A stretch of 64,000 bases of DNA from Bacillus sonorensis NBRC 101234 = KCTC 13918. GTDB lineage: Bacteria; Bacillota; Bacilli; Bacillales; Bacillaceae. Positions within the stretch are counted from its first letter, which is position 1; the number at the start of each line of letters is the position of its first letter. Below the pieces are notes generated by a model. The model saw nothing but the letters and a program-made list of their open reading frames with translations, did not search any database and was not told where the DNA came from. Positions 8,737 through 18,145 of this stretch are shown piece after piece. The stretch is from NCBI RefSeq assembly GCF_001592005.1, contig NZ_BCVZ01000001.1:310001-374000 (forward strand), in the 5' to 3' direction. The position numbers were made by a program, and so were the translations under genes.

Positions 8737-10005
8737 ATGGAGAAAACTAATGGAGCATTGAGTGTCTGGAAAAAGAATTTTACGCTTCTTTTCTTCTCCA
8801 GGCTCATTAAAATTTCAGCCGACTGCTTCGCCTTCAACTCTATTTTATGGTTCCTGATTTTTGATGGAAAAGGCGCAATCGGCACCGCTTTTCTGCTCGC
8901 CGTCACCTTCCTTCCAGAAGCTTTTTTGGCACCGTTGACAGGGCCTCTGGTAAAAAGAAGCGCGCTAAAATTCTGGATGTATTTTTCGGACTTAACGAGA
9001 GCGGCGGTTGTACTGGCTATCCCGATATGCTACTATAACGGCTTTTCACCGATGTGGTTTGTCCTGGGGCTGATGATTATCCATTCAGCAACGGGGGCGA
9101 CATATAATCCCGCATCCATTACACTGATTCCTCAAATTGTCGACGAAGAGCTGATTCAAAAAGCAAATGCAATCCTCCAGTCTTCCTCGGAAATTGTAAG
9201 GCTTGGTGCTGTCACATTGTGCGGGGTGCTTCTGACTTTTATCGGCCCGGCGCCGACGATGATTATGTCGTTCACACTTTACATCATATCAGGGATATTT
9301 GTCCTTTGTATTAAAAGTAAAACGGCCCAGCAACTTACTGAATCCAATACCGGCAAACCGAGGGGTACATATTTTTCAAGATTAAAAAGAGGATTTACTC
9401 TTGTAAGGCATCATAAGGTTTTATTCCCGCTAGCCATTTATTGTATATTTATGAATTTGGCGGCATCGCCATGGGAGGCGCTTTCCGCGGTGTATGTTGA
9501 CGAAGATTTAAACGGTACGCCGTTCATCCATTCCTTATTGAAGGCTACGACAGCCGGAGGGGCTTTTTTATTGGGCTTTATCCTCGCCAAAGTAAAAGTC
9601 AACAGATACGGGCTGCTCTTTATTGCGGCCGGAATTTTTGAAGGAATGGCTTATTTCATTACGGGGTTGAATACCTTTTTGCCCCTTGTATTTCTCGCCG
9701 CTTTTGCATTTGGTGCGGCCATAAGCTCGATCAATGTTCCAGAATTCACGATCATTCAGACGTCTGTGGAAGGGGATGACCAGCCTCAGGTGTTTGCTGT
9801 CATTCATATGATCACAAATTTGTCGCTTCCTTTAGGCGCGCTGGCATGCGGATATGCTGCACAGGCGCTCGGAGCCGGCAAAGTCATCGCAATCGGCGGT
9901 TTCATCGAAATCCTTGCCGGCGTCGGAATTTTGCTGTTTACTCAGCTTGCGAAAGCCCGCCGCTCAGATCTTATCAAGGAAAAAGAAGCAAGCGCCCATA
10001 TGTAA
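8737..10005 (+). CDS. MFS transporter, MefA/enterobactin-exporter-like
   Basis: A 422-residue protein with about twelve membrane helices of the major facilitator superfamily, of the subgroup that includes macrolide efflux proteins (Mef) and several B. subtilis proteins of unknown substrate. Seen: LFFSRLIKISADCFAFNSILWFL at the start (cut into helix 1), the helix 2-3 region FLPEAFLAPLTGPLVKR, and YNPASITLIPQIV after helix 4. AAAGGA at 8722-8727 is well placed for ATG 8737, not for the upstream TTG at 8731. A TTGATA/TGTTAA pair with 17-base spacing at 8612-8640 is a possible promoter. A 12-codon frame (8681-8719, MKGDIKKTTTAM) lies in the leader without a ribosome binding site. Drug specificity cannot be inferred. 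Confidence 0.8.
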   Translation: MEKTNGALSVWKKNFTLLFFSRLIKISADCFAFNSILWFLIFDGKGAIGTAFLLAVTFLPEAFLAPLTGPLVKRSALKFWMYFSDLTRAAVVLAIPICYYNGFSPMWFVLGLMIIHSATGATYNPASITLIPQIVDEELIQKANAILQSSSEIVRLGAVTLCGVLLTFIGPAPTMIMSFTLYIISGIFVLCIKSKTAQQLTESNTGKPRGTYFSRLKRGFTLVRHHKVLFPLAIYCIFMNLAASPWEALSAVYVDEDLNGTPFIHSLLKATTAGGAFLLGFILAKVKVNRYGLLFIAAGIFEGMAYFITGLNTFLPLVFLAAFAFGAAISSINVPEFTIIQTSVEGDDQPQVFAVIHMITNLSLPLGALACGYAAQALGAGKVIAIGGFIEILAGVGILLFTQLAKARRSDLIKEKEASAHM

Positions 10006-10253
10006 CCCCAAGCCTTGGTAAAGCATTCGGACCGCGTCGGCTGCAGGATATTCGGGTACAGCTGACAGAGGCGGTCCGCCATGCGGCTCCGCTGTTCAAT
10101 TGGCGTGACGCTGCGGACGGCAATCTGCTTCAGACACAGATTTGTCCTCTGCCGCCGGACCGGACGCCGCCGCTTCAGATTGGCCGCCTTTAGTGGCAAT
10201 TCCTCCTACAACGAAAGGTTCCGGCGGAGACGGCCGGAACCTTGGCAATCAAT
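10006..10253. other. GC-rich gene-free stretch between MFS gene and licH
   Basis: Unusually GC-rich for an intergenic region here. Short open frames exist in several phases on both strands but none has a ribosome binding site or a recognisable product. It may be the eroded remains of a gene. The right end holds an 11-bp inverted repeat (listed separately). Confidence 0.4.
10215..10243 (-). terminator. inverted repeat downstream of licH
   Basis: Perfect 11-bp arms AAGGTTCCGGC / GCCGGAACCTT with a seven-base loop, eleven bases beyond the licH stop. Only three T residues follow on the minus strand, so termination strength is doubtful. Confidence 0.55.
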
Positions 10254-11582
10254 CTATGCTTCTACTGATTTAAAAAACTGCGGAAGATGCTCTTTATGCG
10301 CTTCAAGCATATCATCCAGTATTTGCTTAGCGATTTTGTCGGACGGTACGAGCGGGTTGATCGTCATCGCCACAAGAGCGGTGTTGTAGTCGCCGGTCAC
10401 AGCGGCTTCGGCGGCGACTCGTTCGAACGATTTGATCTGCTGGACAAGGCCTCTGACTTTGACCGGCAAGTCCCCGACTGCGATCGGTTTTGGACCGTTC
10501 TTCGTCATGACGCAGTTTACTTCCACCGCTGAATCATCCGGTATGCTTGCGATTGCACCATTGTTCATCGTATTGACAGGCTGAATATCGTGTTTGTCAT
10601 TATAAATCGAGCTGATCAGGTTACAGGCCGCGTCGCTGTAATATGCGCCTCCGCGTTTTTCAAGCTGCGGCGGTTTGATGGCCAGGTTTGGATCTTTATA
10701 TAATTCAAAGAGCTCTTTTTCTACTTTTTGAACGACCTCAGCACGGGTTCCTTCCGTTTGCGACGCCTCTATTTCATGCTCAAGCATTTCCTTGGTTTTA
10801 TAGTAGTAGCGGTGATATCCGCATGGAATTAAGTCAAGACCGCGGATAAAGTCGGGCTCCCATGACTCGCCGGAAATATTTTTCATGGTCATTGCATTTG
10901 CCGGATCTGCCATTGCTTCAATCACTTTGTCTTTGACACTGACACCGTCAAGGAAGACATCGAGGCCGTACACCATATGGTTCAACCCGGCAAATTGGAT
11001 TTCCACGCGGCTTTCGTCAACATCAAGCGCTTTTGCCACTCCCATTTTCATGCCGATCGGCACATTGCACAGACCGACGACTTTTTTCAGATTTGAATAG
11101 CGGAGCAGCGCTTCTGTCACCATGCCGGCCGGATTTGTGAAATTGACAAGCCAGGCATCAGGACAAAGCTCTTCAATGTCTTTTGCGATATCGAGTATGA
11201 CCGGAATGGTGCGAAGTCCTTTAAACAAGCCCCCGGGACCATTCGTCTCCTGACCGATGACACCGTATTTTAATGGGATTCTTTCATCTTTCGCTCTTGC
11301 CTCAAGCAGACCGACGCGGAATTGAGTGGTGACGAAATCAGCGTCTTTCAAGGCCTCTCTGCGATCAAGCGTCAGGTGCACCTTAATCGGAACTCCCGCC
11401 TTTTCAACCATCCGTTTTGCCAGCGTTCCGACGATATTGAGCTTTTCTTCTCCTTCGGGAATATCGACAAGCCATAGCTCGCTTACAGGCAGCTCCTCGT
11501 GTCTTTTGATCAATCCTTCAACCAATTCGGGCGTATAGCTTGAACCTCCGCCAATTGTTACGATTTTCAAGCCTTTTTTCAT
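10254..11582 (-). CDS. licH: 6-phospho-beta-glucosidase (GH4)
   Basis: A 442-residue family 4 glycosidase, which uses NAD+ and a divalent metal to cleave phosphorylated beta-glucosides such as cellobiose 6-phosphate delivered by the Lic PTS. The N-terminal Rossmann motif is VTIGGGSSYTPELVEGL; NFTNPAGMVTEAL and the metal-binding Cys/His regions GLCNVPIGMK and FAGLNHMVYGL are intact. Last gene of licBCAH; its ATG overlaps the licA stop (ATGA at 11582). Confidence 0.95.
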   Translation of the reverse strand: MKKGLKIVTIGGGSSYTPELVEGLIKRHEELPVSELWLVDIPEGEEKLNIVGTLAKRMVEKAGVPIKVHLTLDRREALKDADFVTTQFRVGLLEARAKDERIPLKYGVIGQETNGPGGLFKGLRTIPVILDIAKDIEELCPDAWLVNFTNPAGMVTEALLRYSNLKKVVGLCNVPIGMKMGVAKALDVDESRVEIQFAGLNHMVYGLDVFLDGVSVKDKVIEAMADPANAMTMKNISGESWEPDFIRGLDLIPCGYHRYYYKTKEMLEHEIEASQTEGTRAEVVQKVEKELFELYKDPNLAIKPPQLEKRGGAYYSDAACNLISSIYNDKHDIQPVNTMNNGAIASIPDDSAVEVNCVMTKNGPKPIAVGDLPVKVRGLVQQIKSFERVAAEAAVTGDYNTALVAMTINPLVPSDKIAKQILDDMLEAHKEHLPQFFKSVEA

Positions 11583-11911
11583 CAGTTGACACCTCCGCGA
11601 ATATTTATGTTTTTATATAAATCAACAATTTCCGATGCCAAATCTTTCATTGTCATTGCATTCATTAAATGGTCTTGCGCATGAATCATTAATAGTGACG
11701 GCTCTGTTTTTGTCCCCTTTGCTTCATTTTGAATGAGAGCCGTTTGAAAGTGGTGAGCCTTTATCAATTCCTCATCCGCTGACTGAAGCTTTTTTTTTGC
11801 TTCGGCAAAATCGCCCTTCTTGGCTTCGGCAATGGCTTCCATGCAAAAGCTTCTGCCGTTTCCTCCGTGGAGAATGATTTGAAAAATCGTCTGTTCCAAC
11901 TCCTCAGTCAT
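11582..11911 (-). CDS. licA: lichenan PTS EIIA component
   Basis: A 109-residue helical lactose/cellobiose-family EIIA, which receives phosphate from HPr on the His of [12 protein letters not shown] (about residue 77) and passes it to LicB. The longer upstream frame is not used: GGGGGTG seven bases before ATG 11911 sets the start and gives the usual family length of about 110 residues. It lies between licC (16 bases upstream) and licH (overlapping). Confidence 0.94.
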   Translation of the reverse strand: MTEELEQTIFQIILHGGNGRSFCMEAIAEAKKGDFAEAKKKLQSADEELIKAHHFQTALIQNEAKGTKTEPSLLMIHAQDHLMNAMTMKDLASEIVDLYKNINIRGGVN

Positions 11912-11927
11912 AAGTGCACCCCCTTTT

Positions 11928-13280
11928 TTATACGCCGATCTGCTGATTTTCATTTGCAGGCGGCCCAGCTTCCAGCTCGCTTTCTTCTTTCAGCTTTTGT
12001 TTATCCCACATTCTAAAGAACGGGTAGTAAACGGCAAACGAGATGAACAGGTTAATCAGCTGCATGACAGCTCCGGAAATTTTTCCGCCCGTCGCCAAGT
12101 ATCCTGAAAAAAGCGGCGGCATTGTCCAAGGCACTGCAATTCCCGCAGGTTTTGCGACGAGACCGGTGCTCATTCCGATATAGGTTGCGATCATCATCAG
12201 AAGCGGTGATACGATAAACGGAAGCAAAAGCATCGGGTTCATGACGATGGGCATCCCGAAAATAATCGGTTCATTGATGTTAAAAACGGCCGGTCCGATT
12301 GCAAGTTTCCCCAACTGCTTCATCTGCTTGCTTCTCGATCTGAAAAACATGGTGATGACCAGCGCCAATGTAGCTCCGCTTCCGCCGATATTGATAAAGA
12401 TTTCGAAAAACTGGATTGTAAAAATGTTCGGCAGAACTTCTCCGGCTTGAAAAGCAAGACGGTTTTCATCCATTGCGCCATACCAGATCGGCGACATGAC
12501 CCCGCCGACGATGTTCGCCCCGTGCAAACCGCAAGACCACAGAAGCTGTTGGACGGTTTCGGCCACAAGGCTTCCCCCGAGACTGCCTCCGAGAATGGAA
12601 AGCGGCGTGCCCAAAAGCACGTTGACGACATTATGCAGGCTTTCAAAAGGCGTGATTTCAATCAAAAGGCGGGCGATCCAGATCGAACCGATGACGGCAA
12701 ACCCCGGAATCAGGGCGATGAATGATTTGCTGACGGCCGGAGGCACACCGTCAGGCATTTTGACAACAATGTCTTTGTGAACGACCCAACGGTATACTTC
12801 AGTAGAAAACATCGCAATCAGCATACCGACAAACAGACCCTTGCTTCCCATTAAGGAAATCGGTATACCCCCCGAGACCATAATTTCCTGGGTAGAGCCT
12901 TCAGGTGTAAAAGGAATCTGATAAGGAGTGGCGAGCAGGAAAGCCGCTACGGCGATCGCACCTGAAGACAATGCGTCAATTCCGTACTTCTCGGCAAGTC
13001 GGTATGCGATTCCAAACGTTGCGATAAGCGCCATAATGTCAAAGCTGACGTTTACCGGGTAGCTCAGCTTTTCAGCCCATTGGTCGCCGAATATCCCAGC
13101 CATGAATTGCGCATACCCTGGAATCGGCAGGTTGGCTAAGATGAGAAACAGCGAACCGATGATAATCAGCGGCATGGTCAGGATGATCCCGTCTCTGAGC
13201 GCCTGCAAATGGCGCTGGGCGGCGATCCGGCCGGCGATCGGCATGACCTTCTCCTCTAACAACAGGTTGAACTTATTCAC
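11928..13280 (-). CDS. licC: lichenan/cellobiose PTS EIIC permease
   Basis: A 450-residue EIIC of the lactose/cellobiose family with about ten membrane segments. It forms the sugar channel for oligo-beta-glucosides released from lichenan. Family stretches include [20 protein letters not shown] at the N-terminus, [17 protein letters not shown] (substrate-binding region) and [18 protein letters not shown]. The start is the GTG at 13280, preceded by AAGGAGG at seven bases; an upstream TTG lacks a site. It follows licB after 14 bases. Confidence 0.94.
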   Translation of the reverse strand: MNKFNLLLEEKVMPIAGRIAAQRHLQALRDGIILTMPLIIIGSLFLILANLPIPGYAQFMAGIFGDQWAEKLSYPVNVSFDIMALIATFGIAYRLAEKYGIDALSSGAIAVAAFLLATPYQIPFTPEGSTQEIMVSGGIPISLMGSKGLFVGMLIAMFSTEVYRWVVHKDIVVKMPDGVPPAVSKSFIALIPGFAVIGSIWIARLLIEITPFESLHNVVNVLLGTPLSILGGSLGGSLVAETVQQLLWSCGLHGANIVGGVMSPIWYGAMDENRLAFQAGEVLPNIFTIQFFEIFINIGGSGATLALVITMFFRSRSKQMKQLGKLAIGPAVFNINEPIIFGMPIVMNPMLLLPFIVSPLLMMIATYIGMSTGLVAKPAGIAVPWTMPPLFSGYLATGGKISGAVMQLINLFISFAVYYPFFRMWDKQKLKEESELEAGPPANENQQIGV

Positions 13281-13294
13281 CCCTCCGCCCTCCT

Positions 13295-13600
13295 TCAAAC
13301 ACCGGCAAGCTGTTCTGCGGATTTCAGCACTTCTGCCCCATTACAAGTCCCGTAATGGACCGTGTTGATGACGTCGACAGGCACCCCTTTCGATTCCCCC
13401 AATTTCTTCAATTGCGGAAGCATATAACGGACTTGCGGGCCGAGGAGCAATACATCGGCTTTATCAATATGATTTTGGACTTCTCCTCCGGAGACGGCCC
13501 AAATTTTATAGTCTTTTCCTTGTTCCTCTGCGCTTTTTTCCATTTTCGTAACAAGCAAACTAGTTGACATACCTGCTGCACAAGCTAATAAGATGTTCAT
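13295..13600 (-). CDS. licB: lichenan PTS EIIB component
   Basis: A 101-residue cytoplasmic EIIB with the phosphorylated Cys7 in [17 protein letters not shown], typical of the cellobiose/lactose family. It takes phosphate from LicA and phosphorylates the incoming sugar at LicC. ATG 13600 is preceded by AAAGGGGG at nine bases, so the upstream in-frame codon at 13624 is not used. It is the first gene of the operon; a CRE lies in its promoter region. Confidence 0.95.
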   Translation of the reverse strand: MNILLACAAGMSTSLLVTKMEKSAEEQGKDYKIWAVSGGEVQNHIDKADVLLLGPQVRYMLPQLKKLGESKGVPVDVINTVHYGTCNGAEVLKSAEQLAGV

Positions 13601-13659
13601 ATTTATATATCCCCCTTTTTGCAATGAATTCGAATCTGTTTTACAGTTTCATCATACAA

Positions 13660-13673
13660 TGAAACCGTTTTCA
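13660..13673 (-). promoter_or_regulatory. CRE (CcpA site) upstream of licB
   Basis: TGAAACCGTTTTCA on the plus strand matches the CRE consensus TGWAARCGYTWNCW at 13 of 14 positions. It lies 60-73 bases upstream of licB, where the promoter is expected. The only -10-like hexamer (TATGAT on the minus strand) has a poor -35, as expected for a LicR-activated promoter. Confidence 0.75.
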
Positions 13674-13727
13674 TATTGACTTAATGATTTTCCTCTTCCC
13701 TCCGGAAAAAAGACAGGGGAACATGTT

Positions 13728-15659
13728 TTATCCGGAAAATGGACTTCTGAAAACAGCCATAAACTCTTCATACGTTTTGCATTTCAGCAGTTCCCGGACA
13801 ATCGACCGATTATCCAGCACATTGCCCAATAACTTGTACATCCCCTGCAGATTGGAGGTATTGTCTTTTTCAACGCAAAGAAGGCAGATGAATTGGACTC
13901 TTTTATCCTCCCATTCTATCGGCTTTTGCAGCGTACATACCGCCCAAAATGTTGTATCTGTTTGCGGTGTCATCGGATGGGGAATCGCCACAAGATTGCC
14001 AAAGCACGTGGGCGCAACAGCCTCTCTTTCCAAGACTGAGGCTTCAAGACCTTCATCCGCAAGGCCAAGCGCTGTTACTTGATGACACAAAAAACGCAGC
14101 ACTTCCTCTTTCGATTGAAAGTGTTCCTGCAAAAAGACAAGCTGTCTTCTCGTATATCTTGCAGCCAGCTCTGTATCTGCCGTAAGGACGTGCTCTATTT
14201 TTGTTAAATCTGCTCCTCCCAATATCGCATTCACTTTAACAACCGGGATTGGGAGTCCGTCGGGCAGCGGAATGGTGCTGATGACAAAGTCGAGGGCATG
14301 GAGCGGCATTTGATTCAGTTTATAATAATCAACCGTTCCAATGATTTCAAGCTTTGAGCCGAATCTTGACCGCAGTCTGTCCTGAAGCAGCATGGCGCTT
14401 CCCGCTCCTGAAGCGCAGACAATGATACAGCGCTTTGACGGGGTTTTCATTTTCCTTCTTTCCAGCGCGGCGCCGATATGTAAAGCAAGATAGCCGACTT
14501 CACTTTCCTGAATGTCGAATCCCGTTTCCTTTTTGATGACTTCTCCGGCCTGGATTCCTGCTTCAAATGCAAGCGGATAGTTTGCTTTAATGGCGTCCAG
14601 CATCGGATTTCTGATGTTCATTCCGTAGCGGCAGCGGTTCAGTGCCGGCTTTAAGTGAAGACAGAGGCCGATTTTTAATTCTTTGTCATTCTTAATGCCC
14701 AGCCTGAATTTTTCATCGATTGTTTCCATGACCAAATCTGTCAGTCTATCTGTCTCTTCATCAATAAAGCCTTCCATTTTATCGCTGGGGATCTTCGCCA
14801 TTGCCGTTCTTTTGGCTCCCATCAGATGAATGGCAATATAAGCCGTCTCTTTTTCCGGAAACGCCACCTTCAGTTTTTCTTTCAGCGTCCGGACAATCGA
14901 CCGGGATACTTCATATTCTTTATGATTCATAATCTCCTTTATGTCTTCTGAAAAAAACGAGACATGCTTTCCATTGCGAATTCGTTTGCAGGCGATGGCG
15001 ATATGAATCAGGAGGTTGTTCAAGCCAATGTCAGACAGGGAAATTTCATCCTCGCTTATCCTTTCCAAAATCGTCTGGCGGATCATGCCCAGCTCTTCTT
15101 TCGGAAGGATCGAAATCCGGGTGTTCAGGATGTCCATTTCGCTCTCTCTTTTCGGAAAAATATGCTCCGCCATGCAATAGCGCAGCTTTACTTCATCTCC
15201 CCTCAACTTAAAGCCGTAATTTGGTTTGATTTCTAATTCAATGCCGTAAGGTTTCAGCCTTTTTCGAACGTCCCTCATATCGTTTTGAACGGTCGATTTG
15301 CTGATGAACATCTCATCAGCCAAATCTTCAAGTTTGAGATAGCCGTCTGTTAACAGCAGTCTTTTTAATAGATAGAGAATACGTTCATTTGGAAAAACGG
15401 GGTTTGACAATTCTTCTTGAAACGTATTTTGCAGAAACTGGCGAAAGAGGTGGTTATGATGGATGGACAACCTGTAACCGGCGCCTCTGATGGATGTGAT
15501 GGAAGCCCCGTTTTTAGAGAGAAGATAGTCTAATTCTTTTACGTCTGATCTGATCGTCCTGGAGGTGACATTCAATCCGTTGGCCAAATAAGTGCTGGTC
15601 AAGGGTGATTCCGCTGTCATTAATTCGCTGAGAATACTGCTAAGCCGAGCATTGAGCAT
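13728..15659 (-). CDS. licR: LicR, PRD-containing transcriptional activator
   Basis: A 643-residue DeoR/BglG-type activator: N-terminal helix-turn-helix pair (SPLTSTYLANGLNVTSRTIRSDVKEL, cut after residue 20 in the motif, and LADEMFISKSTVQNDMRDV), two PTS regulation domains with conserved His (about residues 190-400), an EIIB-like domain around CIIVCASGAGSAMLLQDRL, and a C-terminal EIIA-like domain with LVAIPHPMTPQTD. Phosphorylation by HPr and by LicB tunes its activity on the licBCAH promoter. It lies just upstream of licB on the same strand, with its own promoter overlapping a CRE. Confidence 0.95.
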   Translation of the reverse strand: MLNARLSSILSELMTAESPLTSTYLANGLNVTSRTIRSDVKELDYLLSKNGASITSIRGAGYRLSIHHNHLFRQFLQNTFQEELSNPVFPNERILYLLKRLLLTDGYLKLEDLADEMFISKSTVQNDMRDVRKRLKPYGIELEIKPNYGFKLRGDEVKLRYCMAEHIFPKRESEMDILNTRISILPKEELGMIRQTILERISEDEISLSDIGLNNLLIHIAIACKRIRNGKHVSFFSEDIKEIMNHKEYEVSRSIVRTLKEKLKVAFPEKETAYIAIHLMGAKRTAMAKIPSDKMEGFIDEETDRLTDLVMETIDEKFRLGIKNDKELKIGLCLHLKPALNRCRYGMNIRNPMLDAIKANYPLAFEAGIQAGEVIKKETGFDIQESEVGYLALHIGAALERRKMKTPSKRCIIVCASGAGSAMLLQDRLRSRFGSKLEIIGTVDYYKLNQMPLHALDFVISTIPLPDGLPIPVVKVNAILGGADLTKIEHVLTADTELAARYTRRQLVFLQEHFQSKEEVLRFLCHQVTALGLADEGLEASVLEREAVAPTCFGNLVAIPHPMTPQTDTTFWAVCTLQKPIEWEDKRVQFICLLCVEKDNTSNLQGMYKLLGNVLDNRSIVRELLKCKTYEEFMAVFRSPFSG

Positions 15660-15772
15660 AAAAAAGCCCCCCTCATAAAGGTATCGCTTGAACCAATGAA
15701 CAAACAGCCAGAATCTTTCCTGCTGTTTAACATATATTCATTCATTTTGTGAAATTTCTCTCATATTAGTAA

Positions 15773-15801
15773 ATTCTATTATGATTGCGTTTTCAAGTCA
15801 A
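15773..15801 (-). promoter_or_regulatory. licR promoter with embedded CRE
   Basis: On the minus strand TTGACT, 17-base spacer, TAGAAT. The spacer contains TGAAAACGCAATCA (15795-15782), a 13/14 match to the CRE consensus, placed so that CcpA binding would occlude polymerase and give catabolite repression of licR. Confidence 0.72.
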
Positions 15802-15866
15802 TTTGCCTACATGCGGAGCGGCACCTTGGAAAAGCGTTTTTACGTGAAGCCCTCCAATCTGGAAAA

Positions 15867-15887
15867 ACAGCCGGATCAGCCGGCTGT
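15867..15887 (-). terminator. terminator downstream of small ORF/yxlJ unit
   Basis: ACAGCCGG-ATCAG-CCGGCTGT; on the minus strand the hairpin is followed by a T5 run. It lies just past the stop of the 34-codon ORF, supporting a transcript that extends through it. Confidence 0.7.
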
Positions 15888-15991
15888 CAAGTCTTTTTCG
15901 CTTTTCTGTCTTTGATGATTTTCCGTGCGATCGGATAAATGACAGGTGTCAACTTTACGACATTTTTAAACAGTTTTTTCATGACCGGCAT
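15887..15991 (-). CDS. small basic protein, 34 aa, unknown
   Basis: A short frame MPVMKKLFKNVVKLTPVIYP...ends with IIKDRKAKKT and is followed directly by an intrinsic terminator. The product is highly basic with an amphipathic central part, like a small membrane-associated peptide. AAGGGAG lies only two bases before ATG 15991 but eleven before the in-frame ATG at 15982, so the start is uncertain. It follows the 3-methyladenine glycosylase gene by 61 bases on the same strand. Small basic ORFs of this kind are annotated in this neighbourhood in related Bacillus genomes, but I cannot name it with certainty. Confidence 0.5.
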   Translation of the reverse strand: MPVMKKLFKNVVKLTPVIYPIARKIIKDRKAKKT

Positions 15992-16052
15992 GACTCCCTT
16001 CCCATTTTTATCACCTTTACCCGGGGAGACAGGGAGCCAAACCAGTCCTTTT

Positions 16053-16643
16053 TCACCTCGACACGTACCAATTTCCTTTCATCCAAAACCGCCAAGGGTA
16101 TTCTCTCGCCTCTCCCGAATTCTCGATTCCGATCCTCGGCCCGCAGGAAATGTCGTGTGGGACATACCCTTTTGCAATATACAGGGGCGGCTCTGTCAGC
16201 CACCTTCCGTAATCATCCATTGTGATAGAGAGCGCCTTTGTCAACTTTCCCGGCCCATTCGTCCAATCACGCGGTTTTTTTCCGCTTCTTCTTTTCTCCA
16301 TCAGCAGGAGCCCTTCATGCGGTTCAACCGCCCTGATGAGGACCGCTTCAGGCTCATCAATGCCGGCGCTCACGACATTGAACAACGTATGCGTATGCAT
16401 CGTATACGTATAGGCGCGGCCTGCCTCTTGATACATCACTTCTGTCCGTTTCGTCCGGCGGTTCCCGAAGCTGTGGGCCGCCCTGTCCTTTGGTCCCATA
16501 TAAGCTTCGGTTTCTACAATATACCCTGAAGCAGTCCCTTCATCCGTTTCTTTCACCAACAGACATCCTAACAGTGACTGTGCAAGCTCAAGGGTCGGCT
16601 TACGGTAAAATTCGGGCGGAAGGGGTTTGCAAGCTTGTTTCAT
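16053..16643 (-). CDS. yxlJ: 3-methyladenine DNA glycosylase (Mpg/AAG family)
   Basis: A 196-residue alkyladenine DNA glycosylase, which excises alkylated purines in base-excision repair. Family signatures include LAQSLLGCLLV, the catalytic Glu in SGYIVETEAYMGPKDRAAHS, RTEVMYQEAGRAYTYTMH and the DNA-binding stretch NGPGKLTKALSI. Length fits the family; B. subtilis YxlJ is the orthologue. It stands alone apart from the small ORF downstream. Confidence 0.92.
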   Translation of the reverse strand: MKQACKPLPPEFYRKPTLELAQSLLGCLLVKETDEGTASGYIVETEAYMGPKDRAAHSFGNRRTKRTEVMYQEAGRAYTYTMHTHTLFNVVSAGIDEPEAVLIRAVEPHEGLLLMEKRRSGKKPRDWTNGPGKLTKALSITMDDYGRWLTEPPLYIAKGYVPHDISCGPRIGIENSGEAREYPWRFWMKGNWYVSR

Positions 16644-16765
16644 ATGGGGAAGCCTCCTTTTGATGGTAAAAACGATATATGAATTGTGATGATTTTAACA
16701 TGTCTTCAAGAACCTTGCGAGAAATAGAAGGCTTTTACATGGAGTTGAATGCTCAGTTTACCATA

Positions 16766-17857
16766 TTAAACATGCCTCAAGCCGCCTAAGATAAAATGGA
16801 CAACCTTGTCTGATACATGCGGGTCTGCATACCCTTCAGGCAGCTCCCAGTCCGTTTTCGCCTCCATCATTAACTCCGCCGCCTGAACGATCCGCTCCGT
16901 TTCAAGCCCTGATACCACATTGCTTCCGCACATCACTGTTTCAGGCCGTTCTGTACTGTTCCTGATGGTAACCGAAGGAACTTTGAGGATGCAGCTCTCT
17001 TCCTGGACCGTTCCGCTGTCCGTTATGACGCATTTCGCATGCTGCTGAAGGTGGATGAAGTCAAAAAAACCAAACGGTTCACAAAATGACAGCAGCTCAT
17101 CATGATGTTGAATACCGAATTTTTGCAAACGATCCCTCGTTCTCGGATGGATGCTGCAAATCACCGGTATTTTGTGTGTGCCGGCAAGCGATGTCAGCGC
17201 ATCAACAATATGCTGCAGCCTTTCTTTTACATCTACATTTTCCGCTCTGTGCGCTGTTACCAAAATAAAGGATTGGCTCTTCACATTCAAGGTGTCAAGC
17301 ATCTTCCTTTGTGAAATGTCATCACGAAAATGGTTCATGACTTCATAAATCGGATTTCCTGACACCCAAATTCTTTGCGGATGCATGCCTTCCCTTTCCA
17401 AATTTTCTTTGGCAATCCTTGTATAGGGCAAATTAAAAGAGGCGATCGAATCGATGACCCTGCGGTTGATCTCTTCCGGGACCGCATTGTCAAAACAGCG
17501 GTTTCCGGCCTCCATGTGGTAGACGGGAATTCCATACCTTTCGCCCAGAAAAGCACAAAGCGCACTGTTGGTATCGCCGAGCACAAGCAGTTTGTCAGGC
17601 TGAAGCTTTAATATCAGCTTTTCGACTTCCGTAAATATTTCACCAATCTGAGCGCCTGTTGAATGCCCCGACAGTTTAATGTGATAGTCCGGCATCCTTA
17701 CCTTTAATTGATCAAAAAAAATTTTACTCAGCTTTTCATCATAATTTTGACCGGTGTGGACCAATATATGCTGATCGGCAAATTGATCAAGCTTGCCGAT
17801 GATCAAACTTAAGCGGATGATCTCCGGCCTGGTCCCGATAATCGTCATGATTTTCAT
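16766..17857 (-). CDS. UDP-N-acetylglucosamine 2-epimerase family protein
   Basis: A 363-residue non-hydrolysing 2-epimerase (WecB/CapG/WbvD type). Conserved elements: TIIGTRPEIIRL at the N-terminus, VYHMEAGNRCFDNAVPEEIN around the active site, VTAHRAENVD, and ITDSGTVQEESCIL. AGGAG eight bases upstream sets ATG 17857; the longer frame from 17887 lacks a site. It is divergent from a 4,6-dehydratase/epimerase and an RmlD-like reductase. These three families together make UDP-L-FucNAc (CapE/F/G) or UDP-L-RhaNAc/L-QuiNAc (WbvB/R/D). It is not the housekeeping mnaA in context. The final sugar and its acceptor are not shown by the sequence. Confidence 0.85.
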   Translation of the reverse strand: MKIMTIIGTRPEIIRLSLIIGKLDQFADQHILVHTGQNYDEKLSKIFFDQLKVRMPDYHIKLSGHSTGAQIGEIFTEVEKLILKLQPDKLLVLGDTNSALCAFLGERYGIPVYHMEAGNRCFDNAVPEEINRRVIDSIASFNLPYTRIAKENLEREGMHPQRIWVSGNPIYEVMNHFRDDISQRKMLDTLNVKSQSFILVTAHRAENVDVKERLQHIVDALTSLAGTHKIPVICSIHPRTRDRLQKFGIQHHDELLSFCEPFGFFDFIHLQQHAKCVITDSGTVQEESCILKVPSVTIRNSTERPETVMCGSNVVSGLETERIVQAAELMMEAKTDWELPEGYADPHVSDKVVHFILGGLRHV

Positions 17858-17962
17858 CCATCTGACTCCTTTTATGCTGCTGATCAAATCGCTGTCTTTT
17901 CATAAGACGGCACAGATCTATTTTGTTATCTACACCTCGTCTTCCGCCATCATCATGACGGC

Positions 17963-17990
17963 TGAAAACCTTTATATATATATTCGCGTC
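17963..17990 (+). promoter_or_regulatory. possible ECF-type promoter upstream of dehydratase gene
   Basis: TGAAAAC at 17963 and CGTC at 17987 with a 17-base spacer counted from GAAAAC. It lies about 155 bases before the dehydratase start. The -35 is imperfect, so this is tentative. Confidence 0.28.
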
Positions 17991-18145
17991 TCTAAAAAGG
18001 TGTGCAGTTTGAATGGGCCAACCTCTCAATCTGGTTTATTTTTCTTCAATCAGGCTGTTCTATCACACAAATATTTCTACAAAACATATACATTTATATG
18101 CTAGTTTTGACAGTCTATCAAACGATCTGTTTTAGGAGGAGAAGT

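Noticed and set aside
13684..14185. Plus-strand frames inside the 3' part of licR
   Set aside because: Antisense to a complete, well-recognised EIIA-like domain.
15939..16529. 196-codon plus-strand frame
   Set aside because: Antisense to the 3-methyladenine glycosylase, whose motifs are clear; no ribosome binding site.
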